DNA of 64,000 nt from Flavobacteriia bacterium (GTDB taxonomy: Bacteria > Bacteroidota > Bacteroidia > Flavobacteriales_D > Crocinitomicaceae). Within the stretch, counting starts at the first letter, position 1. The number at the start of each line of letters is the position of its first letter. The DNA is taken from the NCBI GenBank assembly GCA_947490145.1, contig CANLGD010000004.1, positions 29,977 to 93,976 on the forward strand, in the 5' to 3' direction. The notes beneath the pieces were generated by a model. The model was not told the origin of the DNA. It was given only the letters and a program-made list of their open reading frames with translations, and did not search any database. A program made the position numbers and the translations under genes. Of this stretch, positions 1 to 9,033 are shown one piece after another.

Positions 1-572
1 CTCAGGAGTATTTAGATACCTTGACAGAAATAGAATTAGAACGTTACCTTGAATTTAAGAGCGATAAGCGCAAAAAAGAATTTATCGCTATTCGTATTTT
101 AAAAAATCAATTGTTTGGATATCAAGAGATTAAATATGAGTCACACGGTGCGCCTTATATTCATTCTGATTCTAATGAAAATACATTTATTTCCATTAGT
201 CATGCGAAAAATTTAGTCGGAATTGCTTGTAATACCGATTTTCAAGTTGGTTTTGATATTGAACAAGTTAAACCTAAAATCACCAAAATTTTTCATAAAT
301 TTCTAAATTCTCAGGAAAAAGAAATTTTTGATTTAGATAATACTTCCGAACTAACTTCTTGCTGGTCTTTCAAAGAAACACTCTATAAATTAGCTGGTCG
401 GAAGTTAATTGATTTTAAAACTGAATTATTGCTTCTCGAAAAAACAAAAAATCGGGTAAAAGGAAAAATAATTAATCCAAAAGAAGAGATTCTTGTCGAT
501 TTACATTGTTTTGAATTTAAAAATAATGTTATCACAATTAATTCGAGCGAGGTTGTTCGAATTCATGCATAG
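1..572 (+). CDS. 4'-phosphopantetheinyl transferase (Sfp type), 5' end outside window
   Basis: Transfers the 4'-phosphopantetheine arm of CoA to a serine of carrier proteins, activating acyl-carrier or similar proteins in the cytoplasm. The frame is open to the left edge, so the true start lies upstream; a TTG at 21 is only an internal codon. Visible family motifs are VGFDIE (about residues 76-81 counted from position 21), which carries the Mg-binding acidic residues, and WSFKETLYK (115-123), the conserved W-x-KE-x3-K block, with SISHAKN upstream. The visible part is about 190 residues, near the usual Sfp length of 200-230, so little is missing. The partner carrier protein cannot be told from here. 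Confidence 0.85.
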   Translation, partial: QEYLDTLTEIELERYLEFKSDKRKKEFIAIRILKNQLFGYQEIKYESHGAPYIHSDSNENTFISISHAKNLVGIACNTDFQVGFDIEQVKPKITKIFHKFLNSQEKEIFDLDNTSELTSCWSFKETLYKLAGRKLIDFKTELLLLEKTKNRVKGKIINPKEEILVDLHCFEFKNNVITINSSEVVRIHA

Positions 573-697
573 AAATAATTTTATCTTTTGTATTTTCAGA
601 ATTTTGAATGATTCTCATAATCGCTTTCAACAAAACAACGTGTACAAAATAATACGAAGCTAAAAATTATACAAAAAATTGATTCTAATTTTACTTT

Positions 698-1333
698 GTG
701 AATTTTCTAGACATTATAATATTGATTCCGCTTGCTTATGCAGCTTGGATTGGTTTCAAAAAAGGCTTTATCATTGAAGTTTTTACACTTTTAGCTTTGG
801 TCGTAGGACTTTATGCTGGAATACATTTTTCAGAATCGATTTCCTCTTGGTTGAAAAAAACCTTTTCTTGGGATTCAACTTATTTGCCTACGGTTTCATT
901 TACACTTACTTTTTTGGGAGTAGGAGCAATGGTTTATTTTGCAGGAAAAGCTCTAGAAAAAATTATCAAATTCGCTATGCTTTCGCCTTTCAATAAAATT
1001 GCTGGAGTAATTTTTGCCCTTTTAAAGGGAAGTTACATTGTGAGCGTTGTGTTATTATTATTAAGTTCCTACGATAAATCTAATAAATTCATACCTTTGG
1101 AAACGAAAAATGATTCTTTGTTATATAATCCACTGTTGAAATTGTCGAAAACAACAATTCCAGGATTCAAAGGAAGTTCTTTTTTTCAAGAATCAGACAG
1201 TTCAGATGTAACTTTAACAGTAGATCAAGTTATTAGAGCCAAGGAGATTGCTGATAGTTTGGGCATTGATGCTGAAGATGTAGTTGAATTAAATGAAATT
1301 TATCAGAAGTATGAGATTAATAAATATAAATAA
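698..1333 (+). CDS. CvpA family inner-membrane protein
   Basis: A 211-residue protein with about four hydrophobic segments in its first 150 residues, opening with NFLDIIILIPLAYAAWIGFKKG, which is typical of CvpA/colicin V production family proteins. Members sit in the inner membrane and are linked to envelope stress, with no settled biochemical role. The chosen start is a GTG at 698; no ATG gives the conserved N-terminus. The C-terminal 50 residues are soluble and acidic. The next gene begins inside its 3' end, so the two are probably co-transcribed. Family assignment is fairly sure; function is not. Confidence 0.75.
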   Translation: MNFLDIIILIPLAYAAWIGFKKGFIIEVFTLLALVVGLYAGIHFSESISSWLKKTFSWDSTYLPTVSFTLTFLGVGAMVYFAGKALEKIIKFAMLSPFNKIAGVIFALLKGSYIVSVVLLLLSSYDKSNKFIPLETKNDSLLYNPLLKLSKTTIPGFKGSSFFQESDSSDVTLTVDQVIRAKEIADSLGIDAEDVVELNEIYQKYEINKYK

Positions 1334-1853
1334 ATCTATAATTTTTACTTTTTGCGGGATTATTTGTCTCCTAAATCAAGCCAAAGCTCAAAATATTGAA
1401 AGTCTATTTTCCGCGAGAAAAATCGAATTGCCAATAATAAAAACACAAAAAAGTGGACCTTACATTGGTTTTCAAAAAGGGGAATTTAATTTAATTGAAT
1501 TTGGAGGAGAATTACAACTAAAGAGGGTAAAATTGACTCATCCGAAGATTCACGCAATTCGTTTGGGAACTAATTACGATTTTAATGGCAATGTCCTGGG
1601 ATTTGACGCAGCATATTGGTATCAACAATCTCGATTAGGTTTAACTTATGGAGCAATTTTATCACATAGGACAAATTTTGAGGCTTCAAGAGTTGGTTTT
1701 GCTCCAGTTATCGGTTTTCGCCTTACTCAATTTCACCTGCAAACTGGATATACTTTTTATTCTAAAGTCTCCTATCCTGCGTATTATAATAAATTTTTCA
1801 TCGCATTAAAATTTACCTTAATAAATAAAAGAGATATTGACATAAAAAAGTAG
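1311..1853 (+). CDS. Small secreted or outer-membrane protein, unknown function
   Basis: About 180 residues. The ATG at 1311 is preferred over the in-frame ATG at 1293 because it gives a compact signal peptide (basic start, hydrophobic IIFTFCGIICLL, then a QAKAQ cleavage region). It overlaps the end of the CvpA-like gene by about 23 bases, suggesting coupled translation. The mature part alternates hydrophobic and polar residues and is rich in Tyr, Gly and Phe, as in a small outer-membrane beta-barrel. I recognise no named family. The position ahead of sprE hints at an envelope role, but that is only inference. Confidence 0.6.
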   Translation: MRLININKSIIFTFCGIICLLNQAKAQNIESLFSARKIELPIIKTQKSGPYIGFQKGEFNLIEFGGELQLKRVKLTHPKIHAIRLGTNYDFNGNVLGFDAAYWYQQSRLGLTYGAILSHRTNFEASRVGFAPVIGFRLTQFHLQTGYTFYSKVSYPAYYNKFFIALKFTLINKRDIDIKK

Positions 1854-1924
1854 TTTTAAATTATTTTTTGTCGAAAATTTACAATAAATTTGTGCTTTTA
1901 CCGTTATTCAGTTTAAAATTTTAC

Positions 1925-4597
1925 ATGAAATTCTTATCAATTCTATTTATATTTTTTTTCATCTTATCTTGCTCAACCGAAAAGAATACCCTTATAAATC
2001 GTTCTTATCACGGAATGAATGCGCATTATAATGGGTATTTCAATGCAAATGAATTGATTAAGCTTTCGGTTGGAACATTCAAAGATTCTAGAACTGAAGA
2101 TTATTACGCTCTTTTACCAATTAATCCTTTGCCAAATGAAGATGAGGTAAAAGGAATGTACCCAGCTATTGATACAGCGATTGCAAAATGTACAAAAGTG
2201 ATTTCAAAACACGCGATGCCGACAGTTTCTGAAGTTTCGAAAAAACGCGCGGAATATAATCCTTGGATTGATGAAAATTGGCTTACAATTGGGGTCTCTA
2301 ATTATTACAGAAGAGATTATGAATTAGCTGAAAAGAATTTTACATATATCAATAAATTTTTCAAGAATAATACAAGTAACTACACTGCCGCAATTTGGTT
2401 GGCAAAAACAAATATTGAGATAAAAAATTATACTGAAGCGTCTTTAATTTTGAAGAACTTAGACAAAGAAATTGAAGAATTGGAAAATCAATCAGATTCA
2501 AAATCTTCTGACAAAGATAAAACGTCTGCAAAAAAAGGAACAAAAAAGAAAAGATCTAAATCTAAAAGTAAATCAAAATCAAAGGATAATCCTGAAGAAA
2601 AAGCCGAATTTCCCAAAAAGTATCGGTTCCTTTTTGAAACAACAAAAGCTGATTTAGCAATGAAGCAAGAAGATTTCGATCAAGCAATAATTGATTTGGA
2701 GAAATCTTTGGAATTTTGTAAAAAATCAATAGAGAAAGCAAGAGTTCATTTTATTTTGGCGCAGCTTAATTCTGCAAAAAATAATTATGAAAAAGCAAAA
2801 TATCACTATGGTAAAGTTTTAAAGTATAATGCTCCTTTTGACATGAATTTTAATGCACGAATCAATCGGGCCATAATGGGTGGAGATTCTAAAATCAAAA
2901 AAGATTTAGAAAAAATGCTCCGAGATGAAAAAAATATTGAATTTAAAGATCAAATTTATTTTGCATTAGGAGATATTGCTTTTAAAGAAGGCGAAAAAAA
3001 TAAAGGAATTGAATTGACACATAAATCGATTCTTTTTTCAACAAAAAATACCCGTCAGAAAGCGATGAGTTATGAAAAGTTAGGCGATTTAAGCTTTACT
3101 GATAGAAATTATGTAGTTGCTCAAAAATATTATGATTCATGTGCAAAAGTACTTCCTGATAGTTATCCAAATGCTGAAGGAATTAGAAATAAAGCACTGA
3201 AATTAAAAGATTTAGTGGTGGCAGTTGAAACTGCGGTATATGAAGATAGTATTCAAAAAATTGCTGAGATGTCTGAAGAAGATAGAAATCGTTTTGCGGA
3301 TAATTTAGTTTTGAAAATAAAAGCTGATGAAAAACGAAAAGCAGAACAAGAAGCCATTCGATTGAAGGAAATTCAAGCACAACAAGCAATTGTAAACGAA
3401 TCTCAATCAACAACAAAATTTTTCTGGAATAATTCTAAAATTAAGACGGAAGGCTTAGAAAGTTTTAGAAAACAATGGGGCTCTAGAGAAAACGAAGACG
3501 ATTGGAGAAGAAGTGAAAAAATCGCTGTAGCTTCCTTTGAAGTGCTTGAATCAGATACTTCAGATGTTCTTATTGAAGAACCAAAAGAAGATAGTTTGAC
3601 TTCAGAATCACTGTTAGCGAACTTACCAATTACGGATTCCTTGATGTCAATTTCAAAAGAAAAATTAGTTGGAGCTTTATATGATGCAGGAATAATTTAT
3701 AAAGATCAGTTGAATGAATTGGCTTTTGCAACAAAACAATTTCAATCAATTTTGGACAGAAAAATAGAAAGTAAGTACAATTTATTAGCTTTGTTTCAAT
3801 TGTATAAAATGAATGAATTAGCGGATCCAGTTAAAGCATATGCGTACAAAAATGAAATATTAGCTTCTTATCCAGACTCAGATTTTGCAAATTACTTGCG
3901 TGATCCAGATTATTTTATAAAAAAGAAAGAATTTGAACAACTAGCTGAAAATGATTATTTAAAGGTTTTAGATCGCTATAACCGTGGCTTGTATTCATTA
4001 GTTATCTCTACTTCTGAAACAATTATTGAGAATGAAAAAGCAAATCCTTATCGTTCAAAATACATGCTTTTAAGGGCTATGTCTGTGGGTCAATCATCTG
4101 ATAATAAAAATAAAATGATTCCACCTTTAAAAGAAGTTATTTCAGAATATCCTGGCACGATGGAAGAGAAAAAGGCAAAAGAATTGATTGAAATTATTGA
4201 AAAAGGCTATTCTGCTTTTGTAGAATCCAATTTTGAAAAAAAATCAATTTATTCCTACGATGAAAATGCAGATTATTGGGTGGTCATATTTCTAGAAAAA
4301 GGAGAAATTAATGCGCAAGCTAAAACCAAAGTTGTTGATTTTAACAAGGAATTATATAGTAAAAATAAATTGAATGTATCTTCAAAAATATTTGGTAAAG
4401 ATCAAAATATAATTGTTATTAAGGACTTTACTGAAACAAAAGCGGCAGAGTACATGCGTACTTTTAAGAAAACAAAAAAGAATGTTCAAAGTTTGCATGA
4501 ATCGAAAATGTACGCTATCTCTCAAGATAATTTAAAAATTCTTTTCGAATCACAAAAACTAACTGAATTTGAAGATTTTTATTCCGAATTTTTCTAA
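1925..4597 (+). CDS. sprE: SprE/PorW-type T9SS and gliding lipoprotein with TPRs
   Basis: A lipoprotein of 890 residues. The ATG at 1925 is chosen over an upstream TTG at 1868 because it gives a clean lipobox (FILSC, Cys about 17). The segment after the Cys (RSYHGMNAHYNGYFNANE) matches the conserved N-terminus of SprE/PorW, a periplasmic-side component needed for type IX secretion and gliding in Bacteroidota. TPR-like helical pairs follow through the middle. A Lys/Ser-rich low-complexity stretch lies near residues 190-225. A second, charged region is followed by further TPR-like repeats and a C-terminal domain. It is followed at 11 bp by the AtpZ-like gene, a neighbourhood common in Flavobacteriales. 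Confidence 0.85.
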   Translation: MKFLSILFIFFFILSCSTEKNTLINRSYHGMNAHYNGYFNANELIKLSVGTFKDSRTEDYYALLPINPLPNEDEVKGMYPAIDTAIAKCTKVISKHAMPTVSEVSKKRAEYNPWIDENWLTIGVSNYYRRDYELAEKNFTYINKFFKNNTSNYTAAIWLAKTNIEIKNYTEASLILKNLDKEIEELENQSDSKSSDKDKTSAKKGTKKKRSKSKSKSKSKDNPEEKAEFPKKYRFLFETTKADLAMKQEDFDQAIIDLEKSLEFCKKSIEKARVHFILAQLNSAKNNYEKAKYHYGKVLKYNAPFDMNFNARINRAIMGGDSKIKKDLEKMLRDEKNIEFKDQIYFALGDIAFKEGEKNKGIELTHKSILFSTKNTRQKAMSYEKLGDLSFTDRNYVVAQKYYDSCAKVLPDSYPNAEGIRNKALKLKDLVVAVETAVYEDSIQKIAEMSEEDRNRFADNLVLKIKADEKRKAEQEAIRLKEIQAQQAIVNESQSTTKFFWNNSKIKTEGLESFRKQWGSRENEDDWRRSEKIAVASFEVLESDTSDVLIEEPKEDSLTSESLLANLPITDSLMSISKEKLVGALYDAGIIYKDQLNELAFATKQFQSILDRKIESKYNLLALFQLYKMNELADPVKAYAYKNEILASYPDSDFANYLRDPDYFIKKKEFEQLAENDYLKVLDRYNRGLYSLVISTSETIIENEKANPYRSKYMLLRAMSVGQSSDNKNKMIPPLKEVISEYPGTMEEKKAKELIEIIEKGYSAFVESNFEKKSIYSYDENADYWVVIFLEKGEINAQAKTKVVDFNKELYSKNKLNVSSKIFGKDQNIIVIKDFTETKAAEYMRTFKKTKKNVQSLHESKMYAISQDNLKILFESQKLTEFEDFYSEFF

Positions 4598-4608
4598 ATC
4601 ATAATAAA

Positions 4609-4836
4609 ATGGAACAAAATTCAGAGCCAGAAAAAAAAAACAATTTATACCTACGTTTTACAAGCGTTGTAATGCAAATGACTGCTGTGATTGGCGGGTT
4701 TTCATGGCTAGGCGTTTTTTTAGACGATAAATACCAACTTAAAACACCGATTTGGACCATTGTATTAGCTCTTTTTGGCGTTTTTATCTCCATGTATTTG
4801 ATTTTTATAGAAGTAAAAAATATAAACAAAGATTAG
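4609..4836 (+). CDS. AtpZ/AtpI family small membrane protein
   Basis: A 75-residue protein with a polar N-terminus and two transmembrane helices (about residues 20-38 and 48-67), separated by a short loop with LDDKYQLKTP. This is the AtpZ/AtpI pattern: small proteins encoded ahead of F0F1 ATP synthase genes and thought to help c-ring assembly or Mg transport. It follows sprE by 11 bp and precedes another membrane ORF by 12 bp, so the three are probably one transcript. No atpB or atpE follows in this window, which is unusual for the usual gene order. Confidence 0.75.
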   Translation: MEQNSEPEKKNNLYLRFTSVVMQMTAVIGGFSWLGVFLDDKYQLKTPIWTIVLALFGVFISMYLIFIEVKNINKD

Positions 4837-4848
4837 TAGATCAACTTT

Positions 4849-5208
4849 ATGCTTAAAACAATTTCTTTCGGAATTTCGATTCTTTTTTTACATTTAATTT
4901 TAGTTTATTCTGCTATTTTACCAGGGAAAATGGATTTAATGATTTATCTAGATTTAGCAATTGCATTTATTTTTGTTTCGGGTTTTGCCATTTCATATAC
5001 TGGATTAAAATTGGGAGCAGAAACCTTTAATCTGCGGTTTTTATTAACCACAACTTTGCAGATGTTGCTAATGTTAGGATTAATTGTGGTTTTGGCTTTT
5101 AATAAAATAGAAGGAGTAAAAGTTGCCGGTTTTTCAGCTATTATTTTATTTGTTTTATTGTTAGCTCTTCAATCTGTTGTCTTGATAAAAGCAGTGAATA
5201 AGAAATAG
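4849..5208 (+). CDS. Hypothetical four-helix membrane protein, position of ATP synthase accessory
   Basis: A 119-residue protein made almost wholly of four hydrophobic segments (about residues 5-22, 28-48, 62-84, 92-114) with short polar turns. No named family is recognised from sequence. Proteins of this size and topology are often found between the AtpZ-like gene and atpB in Flavobacteriales, so it may be an ATP-synthase subunit I analogue; this rests on gene order only. It ends just before a small hairpin, after which the strand changes. Confidence 0.6.
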   Translation: MLKTISFGISILFLHLILVYSAILPGKMDLMIYLDLAIAFIFVSGFAISYTGLKLGAETFNLRFLLTTTLQMLLMLGLIVVLAFNKIEGVKVAGFSAIILFVLLLALQSVVLIKAVNKK

Positions 5209-5232
5209 TTATTTTTGAAATAACAAACTATT
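5204..5232 (+). terminator. Weak hairpin with T-run after the sprE-AtpZ series
   Basis: The stem gttattt/aaataac (5208-5214 and 5218-5224) has a 3-nt loop, and an alternative outer pairing aatagtt/aactatt is possible. A run of five T follows at 5230-5234. It sits at the stop codon of the last gene of the plus-strand series, in front of a convergent minus gene. The stem is entirely AT-rich except one pair, so termination strength is doubtful. Confidence 0.4.
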
Positions 5233-5345
5233 TTTAGGTGCTTTTTTATGATAGTTTCCACCGCAATTAATCTACTTATAATTATTTCAACGAATTATCA
5301 CTTTTTTAGTAACAACAATCAAAAAAATGGTAATATTAATCTACT

Positions 5346-5472
5346 ATGCTCATTCAAATTGAAAAATTTAGAAAATTACGAAATTTAGAGTTTTTAAAAC
5401 AACGGGAAATAGCAGATAAAATTGGAGTTTCATTGTTTATTTTCTGCGATTGAAAAAAACACGATTCAATAA
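5346..5472 (+). pseudogene. Broken XRE-type helix-turn-helix regulator fragment
   Basis: From the ATG at 5346 the frame reads an XRE/Cro-like N-terminus (KFRKLRNLEFLKQREIADKIGVS) and hits a stop at 5451. A shift of one base near 5438-5445 restores the family's usual continuation, FSAIEKNTIQ, which then stops at 5470. The HTH_3 consensus runs straight through this junction (GVS...YSAIEK). Nothing recognisable follows, so the gene is both frameshifted and truncated. A programmed shift is very unlikely because the protein ends at once. The rest of the stretch 5233-5545 shows nothing I can assign. Confidence 0.6.
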
Positions 5473-5545
5473 AAAAAAAAATACTATTTTATTTTGAATA
5501 TTTTTCTAAATCAACTAATACTTAAAATCCTAATATCCTGATGTC

Positions 5546-6451
5546 TTACTTTGTGAGCTCCTTAAATACTTCTTCCAAAGTTTTCTCTTCTTTTCTAATT
5601 GTCAAAGTTAAAAGATCATTTTTCTGCGCGAAGGCAGCAATAGCTTTTCTTAAATCTTCTGGATTTGTAGATTCAATTAACCAAGTGTTGGCGTTTTCCA
5701 AACCTTGAACTTTTGAAACTCCTGCGATTTTATTCAATTGATTTTTGCTAATTTCTTTATCAAATTCTACGTAAACAACTTGCATATTTTCTTCGTGTTG
5801 CAAGTTTTCTGCTAAATCATCTGCAACAATATTTCCACGTTTGATTATGATCACGCGATCACAAATTGCTTTCACTTCTTGCATGATGTGCGTTGAAAGC
5901 ATTACTGTTTTTTCTTTACCAATTTTTTTGATTAATTCCCGGATTTCAACCAATTGATTTGGGTCTAACCCTGAAGTCGGTTCGTCTAAAATCAATACTT
6001 CTGGATCGTGAATTATTGCTTGCGCCAAACCAACACGTTGACGATAACCTTTTGATAAAGTGCCAATTTGTTTGTTTTGCTCCAATTCTAAACCAACTTG
6101 CTGAATCATTTCATCAACGCGCTGTTTTAGGTTTTTAATTTTATATATTTTACCAACAAATTCTAGGTATTCTCTGACATACATGTCTAAATATAGAGGA
6201 TTGTTTTCTGGTAAGTAGCCAATTTTTTGTCTTGTTTCTAAATTATCTAAATCTACGATTGATCCACAGACTTTTACTTCTCCACTAGTGGAAGGAATAA
6301 AACCTGTTATAATTTTCATTGTAGTAGATTTACCAGCTCCGTTTGGACCCAAAAAACCAACGATTTCACCTTTATTAATAGTGAATGAAATATCATGAAC
6401 AGCAGCTTGCTCTCCGTAGAATTTTGTTAGGTTTTTGACTTCTATAGACAT
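5546..6451 (-). CDS. gldA: Gliding-associated ABC transporter ATP-binding subunit GldA
   Basis: A 301-residue ABC ATPase with Walker A GPNGAGKST (about residues 35-43), signature LSKGYRQRVGL, Walker B VLILDEPTSGLDP and an H-loop in LSTHIMQE. The C-terminal 80 residues match the GldA extension rather than general ABC-2 subunits. GldA pairs with the permease GldF and the protein GldG; neither is next to it here, which is common in Flavobacteriales where gldA stands alone. It starts at an ATG and is convergent with the upstream membrane-protein series. A general ABC-2 exporter subunit is the alternative. Confidence 0.85.
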   Translation of the reverse strand: MSIEVKNLTKFYGEQAAVHDISFTINKGEIVGFLGPNGAGKSTTMKIITGFIPSTSGEVKVCGSIVDLDNLETRQKIGYLPENNPLYLDMYVREYLEFVGKIYKIKNLKQRVDEMIQQVGLELEQNKQIGTLSKGYRQRVGLAQAIIHDPEVLILDEPTSGLDPNQLVEIRELIKKIGKEKTVMLSTHIMQEVKAICDRVIIIKRGNIVADDLAENLQHEENMQVVYVEFDKEISKNQLNKIAGVSKVQGLENANTWLIESTNPEDLRKAIAAFAQKNDLLTLTIRKEEKTLEEVFKELTK

Positions 6452-6652
6452 GTTAAAAATTTTTAGGCGAAGTTACGTTTTTTTATTTTTAAACGCAAAG
6501 TTTACAATTTCGAATACTATCGGGAGGCAATTTTCGCTGAGTTTTTTAAAGTTCAAATAGTTAAAATAAATCAATATCTAAATTGATATATGAATGTTCT
6601 CTAAAAATCTTAAGCTTTAATTTTTTCCGTCCTTTGCGTCTAAAACTTTAAA
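6452..6652. repeat. gldA-purL spacer with inverted GCAAAG words
   Basis: This 201-bp AT-rich spacer between two minus-strand genes holds a gcgaagtt/cgcaaagtt pair near 6474-6502. It also holds the opposite-strand word ctttgcgtc near 6632. The same words recur as a tandem at 35569-35609. No gene is visible. The region must contain the gldA promoter, but I see only a near match to TAnnTTTG (AAACTTTG on the minus strand). Confidence 0.3.
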
Positions 6653-8890
6653 TCACTTATCCAAATAAGTCTGCAATGATGAATCATAAATATCTTTTAA
6701 TTCTTCACAAAAACCGTAATGATCTTCATCAATCATAAATTTCCCTTTTGTAACATGCCCTAAAAGAGTAAAATTCACTCCTGAATGCAACATTTTTTCT
6801 ATAAAATCTTGTTCTTGCTCTTCTGAAACTGTAACAACAATTCTTCCTTGTGCTTCTCCAAAAAGGAATGCATCTTCTCTGACTTCTGAATCTGTTACGA
6901 TGTCAAAACCCAAACCTCTGGGGAAAGCCATTTCAGCTAAGGCGATAAATAAGCCACCGTCTGAACAATCGTGAGCCGCATTAATTAATTCACCTTGAAT
7001 CAAATCTTTTACAATTTGGTGTAAAGCATATTCTTTTTCTAAATCAAAATATGGCGCTGGAGAAGCTTCAATATTGTGGAAAGAAGCCAAATATTCTGAT
7101 GAAGCAATATCTTCAACTGTTTCACCCAAAATGAAAATTAAATCTCCTTTTTGTTTGAAGTCTAAAGTCATTATTTTTGACTTATCTTCTACCACACCAA
7201 TCATTCCAATTGTTGGTGTTGGGAAAACAGGAACTTCTTTTCCATTAATTACTGATTGATTGTAGAAAGAAACATTTCCGCCAGTAACAGGAGTTTCAAA
7301 CTTTAAACAAGCTTTCGACATTCCTTTAATTGCTCCAACAAATTGCCAGTAGGATTCTGGATTATAAGGATTCCCAAAATTCAAGCAATTTGTAATTGCA
7401 CTTGGATTTCCACCTGCACAAGTAATGTTTCTCGCAGCTTCAGAAATCGCAATCATTGTTCCAACTTCTGGATCAGCATTCACGTAACGAGAATTGCAGT
7501 CAACAGTCATTGCTAAACCTCTATCGGTACCTTTGATATTTACGATTCCTGCATCAGAAGGACGATTAGTTGTCATCGTTTTCGTTCCAACCATGGAATC
7601 ATATTGTTCGTAAACCCATTTTTTGGATGCTATATTTGGATTTTGCAATAAAAATAAAGCAACCTCTTTCAAATCTTCTGGCTGTTCAACCGTGTTAATA
7701 TCAAATTTTTTATATTCTTGATAATAAGCTGGTTCTTTATATTCTCTTTGATATTGTGGCGCTCCGCCACCCAAAACTAGTGATTTAGCAGGAACATCTC
7801 CAACCATTTCACCATGCATAAAATAGCGAACTCGATCCGAATCGGTTACAACACCAATTTCTTCAGCATGTAAATCCCATTTATCAAAAATTGCTTTTAC
7901 TTTTGCTTCCTCTCCTTTTTGAATCACAACCAACATTCTTTCTTGCGATTCTGAAAGTAAAATCTCGTAAGGTAGCATGTTTTCTTGTCTCGTTGGAACT
8001 CTGTCTAAATGAATATCCATTCCAACTCCGCCAGCAGCACTCATCTCATTTGTAGAACATGTAATTCCTGCTGCTCCCATGTCTTGCATTCCACGAATTG
8101 AATTCGTTTCAGCTAACTCCATGGTAGCTTCCAATAATAGTTTTTCTTGGAAAGGATCACCAACTTGCACAGATGGTAAATCATTTGCTGAATCTTCCGT
8201 AATATCTTTTGAAGCGAAAGCTGCACCTGCAATTCCATCTTTTCCAGTCGCAGAACCTACTATGTAAACAGGATTCCCTGGCCCAGTTGCTTTTGCTGAA
8301 ATAACTTTTTTAGGATCTATAATTCCGGCAGAAAAAGCATTTACTAAAGGATTTTGATTGTAGGATTTATCAAAGAAAACTTCTCCTCCAACAATTGGAA
8401 TTCCGAACGCATTTCCATAATCACCGATTCCTTTAACAACGCCTTTCACCAGCCATTTTGTTCTATCTTGGGATATATCTCCAAAACGCAATGAATTTAA
8501 TTGTGCTATTGGTCTAGCTCCCATAGTGAAAATATCACGATTGATTCCACCCACTCCTGTTGCAGCTCCTTGATAGGGTTCCAATGCACTTGGATGATTA
8601 TGTGATTCGATTTTAAAAACACAGCCAATTCCATTTCCCAAATCAACCAATCCAGCATTTTCCTCGCCAGCTTTAACCAACATGTGAGGACCATCTTTTG
8701 GTAATTGTTTTAACCAATAAATAGAATTTTTGTAAGAACAATGTTCAGACCACATTACAGAATAAACACTTGTTTCAGTAAAGTTAGGTGTTCTACCTAA
8801 AATTTCTTTTATCATATCAAATTCATCGGCTCTTAAACCCAATTCAATTGCTTGTTCTAACGTTGCTTCTGCTTGTAAACTACTTTCCAT
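6653..8890 (-). CDS. purL: Phosphoribosylformylglycinamidine synthase subunit PurL (small type)
   Basis: Catalyses the ATP-dependent amidation of FGAR to FGAM in purine synthesis. The length is 745 residues from the ATG at 8890; a TTG six codons upstream is less likely. Family landmarks include SVMWSEHCSYKNS near the N-terminus, KIESHNHPS, a glycine-rich TGVGGINRDIF segment and a C-terminal AIRS-like domain with HDCSDGG. The size is that of the small PurL, which lacks the glutaminase domain. PurQ and PurS must therefore be encoded elsewhere. It stands alone here, not in a pur operon. Confidence 0.95.
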   Translation of the reverse strand: MESSLQAEATLEQAIELGLRADEFDMIKEILGRTPNFTETSVYSVMWSEHCSYKNSIYWLKQLPKDGPHMLVKAGEENAGLVDLGNGIGCVFKIESHNHPSALEPYQGAATGVGGINRDIFTMGARPIAQLNSLRFGDISQDRTKWLVKGVVKGIGDYGNAFGIPIVGGEVFFDKSYNQNPLVNAFSAGIIDPKKVISAKATGPGNPVYIVGSATGKDGIAGAAFASKDITEDSANDLPSVQVGDPFQEKLLLEATMELAETNSIRGMQDMGAAGITCSTNEMSAAGGVGMDIHLDRVPTRQENMLPYEILLSESQERMLVVIQKGEEAKVKAIFDKWDLHAEEIGVVTDSDRVRYFMHGEMVGDVPAKSLVLGGGAPQYQREYKEPAYYQEYKKFDINTVEQPEDLKEVALFLLQNPNIASKKWVYEQYDSMVGTKTMTTNRPSDAGIVNIKGTDRGLAMTVDCNSRYVNADPEVGTMIAISEAARNITCAGGNPSAITNCLNFGNPYNPESYWQFVGAIKGMSKACLKFETPVTGGNVSFYNQSVINGKEVPVFPTPTIGMIGVVEDKSKIMTLDFKQKGDLIFILGETVEDIASSEYLASFHNIEASPAPYFDLEKEYALHQIVKDLIQGELINAAHDCSDGGLFIALAEMAFPRGLGFDIVTDSEVREDAFLFGEAQGRIVVTVSEEQEQDFIEKMLHSGVNFTLLGHVTKGKFMIDEDHYGFCEELKDIYDSSLQTYLDK

Positions 8891-9017
8891 GGAATAATTT
8901 TTGTTCAAAAATAAAGATTCTAAATCGGTTTTTACTGATTTTTTGATAATTATTGTGAATTGTTGATTAAAAAATATAAATTTTACCGAATTCAGAAAAT
9001 AAATTAAATCTAAGCGC

Positions 9018-9025
9018 TAACTTTG
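9018..9025 (+). promoter_or_regulatory. -7 box (TAACTTTG) just before the 9034 gene
   Basis: A perfect TAnnTTTG match lies nine bases before the ATG. A TTG at the usual 17-23 bp spacing is not evident. If real, the transcript would be nearly leaderless. Confidence 0.35.
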
Positions 9026-9033
9026 ACCCACAA

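Noticed and set aside
2472..2657. 61-codon plus ORF in the Lys-rich part of sprE
   Set aside because: Overlapping alternate frame caused by A-rich repeats.
5209..5345. Possible upstream extension of the XRE remnant
   Set aside because: No coding frame stays open with protein-like content before the ATG at 5346.
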